From Manis javanica (Eukaryota; Chordata; Mammalia; Pholidota; Manidae): DNA of 64,000 nt. Location of the stretch: assembly GCF_040802235.1 (NCBI RefSeq), contig NC_133157.1:21407501-21471500 (forward strand), written 5' to 3'. This document shows, one piece after another, positions 47,270 through 60,110 of this stretch (positions within the stretch are counted from its first letter, which is position 1; each line of letters starts with the position of its first letter). The translations under genes were made by a program, and so were the position numbers. Below the pieces are notes generated by a model. That model was not told where the DNA came from. It was given only the letters and a program-made list of their open reading frames with translations, and made no database searches.

Positions 47270-47510
47270 TGTGATTTACTATCTAGTAAAGGAGACAGCC
47301 TCTGAACAAGTAACTCAAGTGTGATGGGAATTAGGGAGAAAAGCAGGCCGTCCTGGGAGAGTGTAACAGGGAGACTGTCTCTGGGAGGGTGAGGAAAGTT
47401 TCTCTGAGAAAGTGGCATTTATCCTGAGGCTTGAAAGATGAGTTGAATAGTTGGGTGAAACTGGGTGTGGAGGATGGAAGAGGGAGGAGATATCGATAAA
47501 GAAAGAGAAG
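47270..47510 (-). repeat. L2 LINE fragment, antisense
   Basis: 'gaaagtttctctgagaaagt', 'ggcatttatcctgaggcttg' and 'aaagatgagttgaatagttg' follow the inverted L2 body. It lies opposite in orientation to the L2 just upstream. Confidence 0.6.
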
Positions 47511-48529
47511 GGTTGATTTAATTGAAAACAAGAAAATTAAAGTCTGATTCTCAGCGAGTTGAAATTAGGTCCTTGTTTTAAATGATGAAAATTATATAAG
47601 GATAGAAATTGATCAACTGGCATTTTTGCTGTTTAGCATTTCATTTTTGCTAATTTTGAATTAGCCAACAGTATTTTTATTTTTAATTTTGTTAGCCATT
47701 ATTGAGGGAGGAAGAATTTGCACTCTGAAAGTTAGCAATTTTTAAAAAATGGGAATAGTTTAAATTCTATTTTTTGCTAATACAAATCACTGTAGAACTT
47801 TATGATGGTACAGGGAAAGTAAACATTCTTGTCAGTACTTCATTGGGAATGGTTCAGTAACTAATGGTTCAGTAAGACTTGAGTATTTTATGTACATAAA
47901 TATAGAAATTACTGGTTTTATATATCATAGTAACTTAGGTTTGTACAAGTTCTATTTTTTAGTTGATTAAGATTTCTGTGTCCTGATGCTTGAAAAGAGC
48001 ATGATTTTCTCTAGGTGATAATACTAAAATGTTTATTAATTCAGCCATTATAATAGTATGATTCACATCTTCTGTGCCCTGATTCTCTACTTGAGCTGTC
48101 ATAGACTGATAGTGGTCCTTTAGTCTCTCTGTACAAATGAGCTTTGTTAGCTTATTTGTAACAATTTCTGAGTGTTAGCATAATATTAAATACATAAAGT
48201 CTCTTTTAAGGCCTTTATTATGTGTTTATTAATATAAAATAATCCTCTGTACATTTAGAACTACAGTCTACATTTTTCCTGATCATAATGCTGTCAATTC
48301 CTCTTTTTTTGTCTTTTTCTGAAATGGCTTCACTCATCCTCATGATTTAAAAATTTTGGTGTCATTTTATTTAATATATTTTTGCCTGTAAGTAAAAACG
48401 AATTAGATTTTGTTTGAACATTTCTTAAAGGGAAACTTATTTACTTTTATATTCATTGTTGTAACCAGTACATTTGATCTTAGTGCTTATACTTAAGTTG
48501 TCTCTTTGCTGTGTAAGGTACTACAGCTT
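47511..48529. other. AT-rich stretch, possible antisense L1 body
   Basis: T-rich sequence at about 48190-48500 is reminiscent of inverted L1 ORF2, but words are too diverged for a firm call. Confidence 0.3.
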
Positions 48530-48718
48530 TGAGTTAAAAGCACTGGCTTACCTTTTCCCCCCAGTATTTAATCACATGGCCTTAGATCAATTACATAATA
48601 TCTCTAAGCCTGCAGTTCTCTATTTGTAAAATAAAAAACAAACACATACACAGATTCTCAATTCTTTAAAAATGCATGACACACTGAATGTATTAGCTGT
48701 CACTATTATTGTTGATAG
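48530..48718 (+). repeat. Diverged MIR
   Basis: 'gagttaaaagcactggctta', 'atcacatggccttagatcaa' and 'tctctaagcctgcagttctc' occur in MIR order. Confidence 0.6.
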
Positions 48719-49544
48719 GTTGCCTCTCATGAAATTGTTGGTATTTGACTGTTCCTGACCTATAAAAATTGTTTTTTTGAATATAATATGGTTCAATCTG
48801 ATATGTTTCCTGGCCTTTATTTTCTGTCTTTTTTCTGTGTGTTGTTTGTTTCAGTATATCTGTACTATTTTGAAATGGCCAAGTCTAGTTTTCAGTTTTA
48901 CTAGCAATCGCCTCTATGTTTTCCAAATAGATTTATAAACCTATGTTTCTTTGGTTCCCAAAGAATTAAACTTTTGATCCCACTCCTCTGTATAACAAAT
49001 AATTTAGTATACCTTTATTTTTCTTGTCTTCTCTCCCTTTCCCAATTTCCACTATATATAATGTATAAATTTATGTATACTTTAAGTGACTTAAATTTTA
49101 AGTATGCACCTTTGATTTTTTTGTATCCTATTTTGTAATCTGCAGCAATAGTTCGTATGTTCCTGCAATTAGTTCTGACCCTCATTAGCCCTTGGGGCCA
49201 CTGAGGCCCCTTGCTTTAGAAAGGCTTGAAAGGTGTCTCCCATGGAGCTGGGAGGTGTCCTCATATTTATCTGGCTAGTTGCATCTTCTGCATTCCAGAG
49301 TTAGATTCAGGATTTTTTTCTACATTCATCAGAGCATCTGTTGTTGAAGTTCAAAAGGTGAAGTCTGCATCTTTCAGATTCATGTGGTCCAAGAATATGC
49401 TTCTTACCCATCCTTCAAAGAGTAATTTAGAAATAATGGCTGATTTTGTTCCCTAACCTTTTCTGGTACTGTTGCCAATTTTTGCCATTTTGTACAGCTT
49501 CTTGAGGATTTCAACAGGAAATTGGGAGGTAATGTACTGGACAT
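48719..49544. other. Presumed intron, no confident elements
   Basis: AT-rich DNA with nothing recognised. Confidence 0.4.
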
Positions 49545-49770
49545 CTAGATGAGTGGCTTCAAACTTTTTTTGACCATGACCCAGTTAGAAATGGTCATAT
49601 ATATGAATAAAATGACAGTTTCCTGTAGTTTTACTACATACAGAAAATTATGATGTTGTTTCTGTATTTCCTACTATAATTTGTTAATTTTCATTAAAAA
49701 CTATTGGTCATAATGCAAGCTTTGAAAACACTGATCTGGTCACGAACTACAGTTTGAAAAACACTTACCT
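49545..49770. repeat. Short DNA transposon-like element with inverted ends
   Basis: 'gtggcttcaaactttttttg' at the left and 'acagtttgaaaaacactta' at the right are imperfect inverted repeats around an AT-rich centre that has 'gaccatgacccagtta' on one side and 'ggtcacgaacta' on the other. This is the layout of a non-autonomous hAT-type element. The family name is not certain. Confidence 0.5.
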
Positions 49771-49799
49771 AGTCTGTTGCTATTTATGTGGAGTTAGGG

Positions 49800-50125
49800 T
49801 CATTCATTCAATGTGTCTTTACTGGTATAGTACCAGTTCCTGTGCCCTTGCCTGGGAATAGAGTGGTGAATAAAGCTATCATTCTCACCGGAGGCATGGA
49901 GCATGGAATCCAGTGGGAAGGAGAATTCTGACCAAATGGGCACCCAAATATATACATACAAAATGTCATGAATGCTAGGAAGGAAATGTTTCGTGCTGGA
50001 AAGGAGTTTCAAGAGAGATTAAATGGGGAACCTCATCTGACTTTGGGGTGATTCAGGATTTCCCTGGGGAAGTGACATTTGATTAAATCTGCAGAATAAG
50101 AAGGGGTTAACGCTGAAGACTGAGG
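49800..50125 (-). repeat. L2 LINE 3' region, antisense
   Basis: It starts 'tcattcattcaatgtgtctt' and runs through 'gagtggtgaataaagctatc' to 'ctggggaagtgacatttgat', the inverted L2 tail and body. Confidence 0.75.
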
Positions 50126-50131
50126 TTGGGA

Positions 50132-50171
50132 GTGTGTGTGTGTGTGTGTGTGTGTGGGTGTGTGTGTGTAT
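50132..50171. repeat. (TG)n microsatellite
   Basis: A TG dinucleotide tract with one GGG interruption. The minus-strand open frames across it are translated CA repeats. Confidence 0.95.
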
Positions 50172-52659
50172 GAGAATGAGAGAGAGAACTTGGAGGGTCT
50201 TCCTGTTCGTGCCATTTTTCTTTCTACTTGGCAAAGGTAAAATAGGAATAGAAAGAGTATTTTTGAGGGAATGGGTGTAGGTATTTGTTGAAGCAGTTTT
50301 GTATTATAGCAATTTTGTGTATTGACAAACAGTAATAGCTTGTATCTATTGAAGGCTTGTTCTGCCTTAGGAACTGTACAAAGCTCTGCATGGATATATA
50401 GAAGTGGTTTTGATTGGAATAAAAAAAATACTCTTCTATACTACAGTTGCCAATTTGGTAACTGTGTAATTGTAAAAAGTAGAACACTGAAGGTATGTTT
50501 TGGAACATGAAGATCAGATGATTGGTCTCCAGGACTTAGTACATATTCATAGCCTCTTGGTGATGTTTTAAAAATAATGACTTGGAATTACTGCTGTTAG
50601 ATTTTAATTTTTTTATTTACTTTTCCACAGTAGGATTTTAGGCTTCATTCCCCACCACCCCTCCATCACACCTTTTTTTTTTAAAGCTGTGTGGAGAGTT
50701 TTTAAACAACATTTTTAAATTGGAAATCCATGAAGTAGGTTTGAGATTAAATGAGACAGAAGACCATAATTCAAATGCCAGATTTCCCACTGCTGTGCAG
50801 AGGATATTTGGCATTACCCACACTTTCCAGGCCCTTGGGTCCTTGTCTTAAAATAGAGGACTTGATCAACTTGCTCCAGTCATTCTCCCTGTCGTATTAT
50901 TTGGTATGTCTTTTATTTTCAACTCCACTCTGGCTGTTTTGTTTTATCTTGAAGGAGTCTGTCCCATGCCTTAGAGCTACTTTGGTCTGACAAGCACAAG
51001 GTAAACGTGGAGAATGGCGGGTGTTTGCATCCTTCTGTGTGTTAATGATGTAAGGCTCAGGTAGCCCCCAACACCTTTAGAGTGGACAGTACCGCTGATG
51101 TTTCTCTGGGAAGCATGGCAGAGTGATAAAGATTGGGACTTCCTTGAGCAAACCCTTAAGACTTTAACATCATAGCTTATCCACACTTGAAATTAAATAC
51201 TTTAGCCTTTCAGATTCAGTGAGGGTGACAAAATCACTATCTTAGGCTTTGATACCCAATACATACTTTGGCAGTAATGTGCCATAGCTAAATTGTTAAA
51301 TATAATCCATATTATATAAAAACCCATTGAACAGTGAGTGGTATTATTTCAAGGAGACTTAAAGGACTAAAGAATGTTATGGAGGACTAATTCAGTTTTA
51401 GTGACTATTCCGAATTTAAGGAATACTTGATAAGTAATGGGCTTGATGTGCAAGGGAATGAAAAGTACTTAGCAACTCAGCTTTTATTCCCAGTGTATTA
51501 AATCAGTTGATCGAAATACACTTTTCTTTTAGTAATTTCAAAATTTGCAGTCTTTGAGTTTCACTTATGAATACTTTATTTCTCTTCTTATTTTTGAGGA
51601 AAAAAAGATACATTCTTTTTTCTGTTTGAGTTCTGCCTAATTCCTCATATGTAACAACTACCCACAACTGGGATACACAGTGTGTTTTGGGGCTGGTTCG
51701 TCAGCTTATATTCCTTGATTTGCTGTTGAATATCTTCTCCTTAAGCTGATATTGTGTAGAAACCTGGCCAGGACCTCGGGCTCCTGAACTGGGACAAGAC
51801 AGGGGCAGGTCTCACAGGCAGTGTTTGGAATTAGGTTGGGTATAGGTCCCGGCAGGTAAAAGGCGTAAGTGTTGCTCAAGGCTAGTACTAGACATAGGCT
51901 GGATCAGAAGGGAGTGGAGTCATGGGGTTAGGTTGAGTTCAAGGCAGACAAAGCCAGGAAGAGGCACAGCTGTGCTCACGCACTGCCTAGGTTCTTAAGG
52001 AAAGGCACTCTGGATAGCCCTAGGGAGAAGCTGTGGAGACAGAAGTCTAAACTTCCTGGGGGAAATTTATTTTCAGAGTTGGGCTCATCAGTTGAACATC
52101 TCTGCTTACTTAAGGGAACCTCAGCCCTCAAGCAGGGCTTTGCCACCCTGGCTTTGGGAAACAACTCTTCAAACATCTGGCTACCTCAGACTGAACGGCA
52201 CGAGTCACGTATTCTTATCCGATTCAGGGATTAGGGACCTTGTTGAATACCATCTCTAGGAGCAGGAATCAGCCCAGGTTTCATATCTTAAGTACATTAT
52301 TTCTGCAAGGGACTTACTGTAAAACATTTAACATTCCATTCATGCGGGGAAAAAAAGGCTTAACCCTGGTCAGCAGCTCTTCTGACAGAGGTTGTGGACT
52401 ATCTGGGCTTATTCTAATACAGGGAGAATGTGCAGCACCATTTACCAACCTGTGTCCCTTTCCTTTTTCCTACTTCATCCCATTTTGATGGTGGAATAAC
52501 TCAGCTGGTAAAATTTTTCTGTAAAACACATCTTGAAGTATTTAAAACTGTTCAACTCATTTAAAAATATTTGTTTTTATGTAAAACACTGCTTACAATA
52601 TTCTTTAAATGTTTTAAAATTAGTTCTGAAACCACATTATGGCAATATTATAAGTAAAC
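50172..52659. other. Presumed intron, no confident elements
   Basis: No gene, splice-flanked open stretch or confident repeat was recognised. Confidence 0.4.
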
Positions 52660-53500
52660 AAACCCACTCATATTTGCAGCTCCCTAATGTAATACATTTT
52701 TCATCCAATCATGTTAGTTTTATGGCCTATTTCCAGGATGGTCTATTTTATGGTTCACTACTTAAGAGGTGTTTTTGTGCCTGCTGATCATTTTCTATCT
52801 CTTGTTAGACATGGCAATATAGTCTGAATCATTATATTTTAATGGCCTAATAGTAATCCATTAAGTTGTTAAACTGTTCATTTGACCATTGTCCTCATTT
52901 TGGACATTTAGTTTTATTTCTCATTTCTTTGCTATTTTAAAAAACACTGTACCCAATAGATTTTTATGTAATTTTCTGAGACTATGAGTGGGATCACTTG
53001 TTTGAGAGTAATGTCATGTGGTTTTCAAGTTGATTAAGGTCACTAAACATTAAGTTACAAAATAATGAGTTCATTGCAGAAGTCACATTAAAATATAAAG
53101 ATGATGATGAAGAAAATGCAGCTATAATTCCCACCTGGAGATAGCCATTGTCAGCTTCATGGGGTTTTCCTTCTGATATTGTCTCTGTCCCTTTTACATG
53201 GTTGAAATTCTGTTGAGTAGCGTTAATATCCTGTCCTTTGTTGTACTAGTATATCATAATCAGAGGTGACCTTAATTCCATTCAGTGCCTCTGCCTCACT
53301 GCAGTGAACTCCCTGTTGCACAAGGCTTTTTCTGCGTTTCAGGTGATTTCTTGAGGGTAGATTCCAGTTAAAGAATTTACTGGCTCAAAAAGTAGATATG
53401 GTTTTTATGACTAGGGGTAAGAAATGGTTAAATCGATTTCCAAAACAGTGATAACACTTCATGCTCCTAGCAGCTGGATTTGAGAAAAACTCAAAGGGAG
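52660..53500 (-). repeat. L1M fragment, antisense
   Basis: 'aaaaaacactgtacccaata' and 'gggtagattccagttaaaga' with 'tactggctcaaaaagtagat' correspond to inverted old L1M/ME sequence. It is highly diverged and possibly two pieces (52820-53030 and 53320-53500). Confidence 0.45.
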
Positions 53501-54084
53501 AAATATTTGTATGAACATGTGGATTTCTAGGACTTGGAAAATGATAGAGCAACAGGAAGTTCTAATAGTAATCAGCCCGGGATGATCCTCAGTGGAACGT
53601 CCCTGACTTCGATGTGTTTCTGCCTGTCACGGTGGTGCCCTGTAGCCCTCCATGGTTTTGCCTCCTCACAGAGAACATCTCGAGGCTTCCCTTGGTCCTG
53701 TACCCTTAGAATGCACAGATTTTAATATGCCATGAAATATTGTGGTTTTAACTGTATTCACTGTATCAACTGATAGTGAAATATTCCTGGTTAGTATGCT
53801 TCTGTAAAAGAACTGGTTAACTACTAGAAAATGGAGCAGATACTGTAAAAATGGATAGCAAAGAATGAAAATGGAACAGTATCTATACCTGTACTTGTTT
53901 AGTATGTATTCCTCTTATTTGTTACCCTAAGTTTTATTTTCTTTTATATGCCATTGGTATCAAGGCCAGGAACCACTTCTGCTCTTTGGGGAAATTAAGT
54001 GAGTTTCCTTATGAGGGAAGCAGTTTACCACTTCATCCCTAACTGGAAGTAGGTAAACCTACTTCCTATATAGTACAAGTCAAT
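53501..54084. other. Presumed intron, no confident elements
   Basis: Nothing recognisable is seen. Confidence 0.4.
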
Positions 54085-54235
54085 TCAATTTGACATTCAA
54101 TTAATAATCACTTGTCAGATTATGGAGATACAAAGATGAATAAGATGGAGGCCTTGTTTACAAAACTCAGTAGCGCTGGGAACTTTTGAAAGATGAAAAT
54201 GAAAATACTACATAATAAATGCAGTGCTGGAAATT
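54085..54235 (-). repeat. L2 LINE 3' end, antisense
   Basis: 'tggagatacaaagatgaata' and 'agatggaggccttgtttaca' follow the inverted L2 tail. Confidence 0.55.
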
Positions 54236-55309
54236 AGTTACTTACGTACTTCCCTACTGGCGATAAAGAAATCTAATAAGCACAGGAAGGAAAGGCAGAA
54301 CAGAAAGTGAGACTGTGGGTTTCAGCGGAGACCAAGACTGAAGGGCAGCTCCGGGTTCTTATCCACATATTAGAAAAAGGCCCACACCTTTTACTGTCCT
54401 TCCTAGTACTTGACTCGAAGAGGAGACACAATGAGCTGTATGATTCAGAGATCTTATAAGGATAAAGACACAGGAGCACAGGTCTTCACGGTGCTGGGAG
54501 GGGAGGGCATTTTATCTATCAGTTGTTAAACATCACTTATGGCACTATGATGAGCAATGTCTCCAAACATAATCTGTACAATGAATAGAGCAATGGGGTT
54601 AAAAAAAAAAAAGTTGCTCAATACAGGTCGATGGCAGTGTGCCAAAGCTTATCTCAGAAAAGCAATTCTATGGTTTTCTGTTCAGACAGAAAGCAAGACA
54701 ATTTAGACAAGTATTTCTTTGCTGGTGTGTCTCTGTCCAAGGACGGACATTCCACATTCCTTGTGGAATGATGGGCCAGATACCTTTCAGGATATTGCCT
54801 ATGAATGTTATTTCTTGCAAAATAATATTTTTGGTAAGAATTGAGTAGCAGTGAGTTCAAGGTTATACAACTGGACACTGCATCCTTTCCTTGTAATTAA
54901 GTGTCAGGCCCACTGAGGGTAGTGTGAGCAAGGATCAGCCTATGACCGCAGGTATTTGGGCTCTGGGAATACTCACAAGCATGTGCTGTAGTCTTTTCAC
55001 TTCAAGAAGGAAGAGACATGAAGTCCCTAATTTATGCCTTTGTCTAAAGTTTGCAAAGCTAGCAGTCTTTGTGCTAAATGAATCTGGCTCCATATATATT
55101 TTATTTGTTCAGTACAGGGTTTTAAAAGGTGACTTAGCCAGGCAGGCATTATGATTGGTCCTGGTGTAAGCATAGTTTTTGTATCATGGAAATTTAAGAT
55201 CTGTTTTCACTAGGTACTTCATGTATTTATGATATTATGATACCTGGTTGGTCCCTGTGGGTATTTATGATGCCTGCCAAAAGTACGGTCACATATATAA
55301 TGTGAAGTA
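54236..55309. other. Presumed intron, no confident elements
   Basis: An A-run lies at 54601-54612. Two open frames overlap on opposite strands at 54639-54878 without support. Confidence 0.4.
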
Positions 55310-55950
55310 TGCCTTAGTTTTAGAGGCAGCCTAGAACAGGTAGTGATTATTCTGGGTGGGGCCGAGGGTCATAAATGTTTTCACTGAGAGGTGATTCAGA
55401 GGCTGGGACTGAATGTAGGTGATGGCGAAGCATAGACCTTGGACAAGGAGGTACTCTGGGAACGTCCAAGTGCATGTGCAAAGAAAGTTGTGTGGATCTG
55501 CATTATGTGGTAGGGGAGTTTGAGTTTATCCAAAGTGCTGGAGCTTAATGAGAATGTAGGTTGTGGCTGAAGTGGGAAGGAGCTGGGTGTGCTATGCATG
55601 AGGAGGTCGGACTTGAGGCAGTGGGAAACCATGGAAAGGTTTGAAACAGCTTCGGTGTGCTTCATTTCTGTTCCAGGAAGATGATTCTCCATATAGCTAA
55701 AAGGAATGGTGGTAGGTAGAAGGGACTGGAATATCCTAGGAGAGATAATCGGGACCTGAATTCAGGCCGAGACATAGGGTTTGGAGGGAAGGAGGCAGAT
55801 ATGAAAGACGGTGAGAAGGAAGAATTGACATAAGTTAGTGAATGTGTAGCGTGGTAGGTGAGGGAGAGCCAGGAGGATGGTGATTCCATTGACTGAGCTG
55901 GAGAAGTAGGAGCGGTAAGGACGGCAGGGGAGGTGTGTGAGTCTGCAAGG
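55310..55950 (-). repeat. L2 LINE body, antisense, left part
   Basis: 'tgcatgtgcaaagaaagttg', 'gggaaaccatggaaaggttt' and 'ccattgactgagctggagaa' follow the inverted L2 body. It is interrupted on the right by an MLT1 LTR and resumes beyond it. Confidence 0.6.
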
Positions 55951-55952
55951 GC

Positions 55953-56260
55953 AGCCACAGAGTCAGTGGCTTAAACAATGGAAATTCTCACTACAATTGT
56001 GGGGGCTAGAATTCCAAGATAAAGGTGTCAGCAAGGTTGGTTTCTGATGAGGCATCTCTTGTGTGTGTGCATGTCTGTGTCCAAATTCCCTCTTCTTGTT
56101 AAGGACACTGGTCATGTTGGACTAGGGCCTACCCTAATGATTTCATTTTAACTTAGCTCTTTAAAGACCCTATGTCCAAATACAGTCAGATTTTTGAGAT
56201 CCTAAGGATTGGGACTTCAACATACAAATCTTTGGAGGGACACAGTTCAACTTCTAACAG
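55953..56260 (-). repeat. MLT1-type LTR, antisense, inserted in L2
   Basis: 'agtcagtggcttaaacaatg', 'gttggtttctgatgaggcat', 'ttgttaaggacactggtcat' and 'gggacttcaacatacaaatc' follow the inverted MLT1 pattern. The outer 3' end of the LTR is missing. It divides an L2 copy. Confidence 0.85.
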
Positions 56261-56261
56261 G

Positions 56262-56417
56262 AAGGATGAGGAAAGTAGTTTGGTTCATGTAGAGTTTGAG
56301 ATGCCTAGGTGTATGCAGAGGGCAGTGGTGGTTTTAAAATGCGTTTATATTTGTGAGAATGCAGCTGAGAAAAGAGAAAAGGCTGTTAAAACCATGAGAG
56401 TGGATAAGGTTGTCTTG
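56262..56417 (-). repeat. L2 LINE body, antisense, continued
   Basis: 'tagagtttgagatgcctagg' continues the L2 order seen to the left of the MLT1, supporting one L2 split by later insertions. Confidence 0.45.
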
Positions 56418-56595
56418 GCCAGTGGTACCCAACCTTGGCTTATGTTAATAATTACCTGAGTGAGCTGTTAAAATAATCCACATGCAGGGGCTCCGCCTCA
56501 GTCCGATTGACTCAGTCTTTTTGGGGGAGAGGCTTCAGACAGCCCCCCAGTGACTCTAATGTGCATCCAAGTTTGAGGAGAGTGGTTTAGGCTTC
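56418..56595. repeat. hAT-Charlie element (MER5A-like)
   Basis: It begins 'cagtggtacccaaccttggc' and ends with 'tgcatccaagtttgaggaga' and 'gtggttt', roughly inverted ends. The central 'ggctccgcctcagtccgatt' word is a familiar MER5 feature. Confidence 0.65.
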
Positions 56596-58594
56596 ACATG
56601 GTGGGTGAGCCTGAGAGGATACGTAAAAGAATGGCCCAGATCTTCAAGTGATGGGTGGTAGGGGAGAGAAAGGGGGAAAGAACAGAGCTTACAGCTTCTT
56701 GCCTGATATCTACCACTAATTTCTGCAAGATGGATGTGAAAATTATGGAGCTTTATTTAAGAAAATTGAAGGCTTAGAAGAGAGGTGGTGAGAAATGGAA
56801 GAGAGCAGAGAGAAATGAAGGTGTGATTGGCTACTGTTGAGGGCTCTGCTGAGAGTAGAATATATTGGTCAGTAGTGCCTCTTCATCTTGGCCTTATATT
56901 TTCTCCATGGGGCCTCTGAAGTTGTGAATGGGAGCAGGACAGGCATTTCGGAGTTGAATCAGAATTGGGATGTTAAGGGGCAGAAAGGAGTATGGGAGGT
57001 GGCTCCCTGGAGTGGCCTGTGACATTTGGGGTGGACAGGGCTGATGAACAGGGGAAATGGAGCAGGTAGCTGGGTAATTTGACACCCAAGGGGCAGATAT
57101 AGTGTACATGAGTGTATGTGAGCAAACAGCTTTACAGATATACAGTTCCAGGTAGGGGGATTTTAAAGTGTCATGGGGCAATTCTGGGTAATGAGGGACT
57201 AAGCAGAGAGGTCAGGCTTTTGGATATATTGGAATCGCCCTTGATAAGGACTTGCCTGATGACTGAGTTATTTGGCGGAGGGGATGGGAAGTGTGTGTGT
57301 TGGGGGTGGAGGGGATTACTAGATAATCTTTATGGCCTCTTCCAGCTTCATGATTTAACAAAATGTCATTTTTTGAACCACTCTTTTTTTTCTTCTTCTG
57401 TTGTTTTGGAATCAGAATAAAGCAATCTGGAAAGTAACCATTTAACAATTCCATTTTTATTGATCTTGTAATTGTAAATGTTTGACAGATTATGGCCTCT
57501 TTAAATGCCTTTGGAGTCCATTAATGCACATTTCATAGAGTTCATACAGGGTGAAGTAGTACATTGGTCAGAAAATGTCTCCACCAAACAGCTGGCTGCT
57601 GAGGCCTGTAATGGTCGATTATGACAGGAAGGAGAGGAGGAACTGAAGTTCTTTTTAAGGTAACATTAATTGGATTCATCTTTTACCACATGGTAAGGGT
57701 CATTATTATTACCTCTACCATTACAGGTTTGGAATTTAGCCTCTTCATTGTGGATTTGTTGTTCCTGGACATTTTCAGATTTAGTTTTGTGGCAGGATAT
57801 AGCGTCTGGAGTTCGCATCTGTATTTGGAACTAGAATGAAGGGTAGTTTTTAAAACAAGGACCCACAACAATGGAAAGAATTGTATGGGCGCATTCTGTG
57901 TTCAGTGTTAGGATTTCTTCTTGCCATTTGAGGAAATAAATTTGATCCTCATCCTGGCATATAAAAATGATGCTTGAATTTTTGCTGCTGTTCTCATTGC
58001 AGCAAATGCAGACAGCAATGACTTTGATTTTGAGTTTATTTGGGGAAGAACACTTTCCAAACTGCGTAAAGCTTAGTATTAATATAAGAAAGCTTGACAA
58101 TTACAATTGTAACAGCGACACTTTCACAAAGTTATACACTGAATCCAACTGGTGCATCCGGTACAGCCACAGGAATTCCCCTTCTCTATTTGTTGGGGTT
58201 TCCCTTCTTTTCTCTCCTCTCGTTTTGTGCCTCCTGCCTTTTCCTGTCCTCTCTTTTGTCAGGTTCCTCCTAATTCAATAGTTTCTCAGCTTTTTACCAC
58301 TTACCTCCAAGGACCAACTGTGAGGAATTGCCTGAGGCTATTTATTTCCCCCAATTCAGCCCCGTCTAATACTCTGCTTCTCTCCTCATTCTCCTACTAC
58401 ATCCCAGATACTGTTTGCTACTTTTGGGACAACTTGGACTGGAACTGAAAGAAGGGATTACCATTACTTGGTTCTAATCCAAGTTTAGCCATCAACCGAA
58501 ACCCAGGTTGTACTAATCATTTTGTTTCTGCTACTGTGAACTGCCAGGAAATACAGGGTGAGGGATTGTTATGTGGTACAATAACAAGTTGGCG
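56596..58594. other. Presumed intron, possible further L2
   Basis: Purine-rich DNA at about 56600-57080 may be the remainder of the interrupted L2. Beyond it nothing is recognised. Open frames of 70-105 codons occur on both strands without support. Confidence 0.35.
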
Positions 58595-58775
58595 GTCATG
58601 GGGTTGGGCTTCGGTTCTTACCTTTTACTTTGCGTCAGAATCACCAGAGTGTATTTAAAATGCAAAGTCACGGGCGGTCACAGAAATTCTGACTCAGGTA
58701 GTCTGGGCAGGATCCGGGACTGTATTTTTAACCAACTCTCCTTGTGGACCACATCTATGAGACACAGTGGAATTA
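58595..58775. repeat. hAT-Charlie element (MER5-like)
   Basis: 'gcgtcagaatcaccagagtg', 'agaaattctgactcaggtag' and 'ccgggactgtatttttaacc' follow the MER5/MER20 layout. Confidence 0.6.
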
Positions 58776-59784
58776 GGGACTTTAATTTTTATAATTCTCA
58801 GTTTCCCACTAAGTGCATTTTTCAAAGCTGAACTCATTTGAAATAGCTGTTATATCAAACTATAGACTTGATTTCATTATACTGTGCTCTCTAAAGACCT
58901 CATATCTGAACATTTGAAATGACAGCAAAGAAGATGGTTTCACCATATTCTGGGTTGGTCAGTACTGCCCAGCAAGGGTACTTTGTCGTATTTTAGGTGT
59001 CATCTGAATGGCAGTACTCTCTGTGGAGAGTGGAAGGGGGTCGTAAAGGATCTGTGAGGTAGGAATCATGAGGAAGGAAAGAAACAAACGGGTGACCCAA
59101 TCTCTCTCTTCATTTGCCTGATACACCTCCAAGTGTTTGGAGGATGAGGTTGAATTTGATAATAGAAGAGCAACTGGGTCTCATGGATGGATTTTTTGGT
59201 CAGGATGCTTTGAACTACACTTCAGAGAGAATTTCTAGTGAACAACCCACCCAAGGACTTGATGGCTGTCCTGGAAAGGTAGGGAGCTTCCGGTCATTGG
59301 AAGTGTTCTAGCAGATACTGGAGAATGTAGACACAATTAAAGCGCTGGATAACAGGTAGAACTGGCTGATCTCAGAAGTTACCTTCTAATTGTGAGATTT
59401 TTAAAAAATGAGATTTTATTAAAAGTTTAAAAATACTATACAAGAATCCCAGAAGAATCTAGTAGACTAGGTAAACTAGAGTTGGTCAATTGATCACACA
59501 CACACACACACTTGCACACAAATGATAAATGCCAGGCTAGTTTTGGGTTGCCTTTGAAGTTTATTATTTGCAGGTGTAGAAGCTCTTAGTTTTAGCTTGT
59601 AATGTTTCTAGAAGCAAAGTCTCTCTTGAACTGTCTTTGATGATTTGATGTTTTTACATCAGGTCTGTTGTGAATTTGGAAAGCACAGCAAAATCACTCC
59701 TTTAAAGATCAGAGGAAGGCTGGATAGAATAAAAGTTTCCTCCTGATATTTTGTTTTTTCTTTTTTTAATGTCCTTTTTTCCCC
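58776..59784. other. Presumed intron with a short (CA)n
   Basis: A CA tract lies at 59495-59511. Otherwise nothing is recognised. Confidence 0.5.
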
Positions 59785-60110
59785 CTGTATACATAAAATT
59801 AACCACTTTAAAGTGTACAAATCAGTTGGTTTTAGTATATTCATAAAGTTGTGCAACCATCACCACTAGTTTTGGGACATTTTAATCACCCCAAAGAGAA
59901 ACCCCACGCATATTAGCAGTTGCTCCCCATTTCTTTTTCCCCTGTCAACCACTAATCTACTTTCTGCTTCTATGGATATGGCCACTCCGGATATTGCACA
60001 TAAATGGAGTCATACGATCTATAGCCTTTTGTGTCTGGTTTCTTTCATTTAGTATGATAAAGTGCGATATTCCTCCATGTTGTAGGCTGTAATCCTGGTA
60101 TTTTGTATTC
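59785..60110 (-). repeat. L1M 3' part, antisense
   Basis: 'aaccactttaaagtgtacaa', 'gttgtgcaaccatcaccact', 'tggagtcatacgatctatag' and 'tatgataaagtgcgatattc' are the inverted L1M/ME 3' end. Confidence 0.85.
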
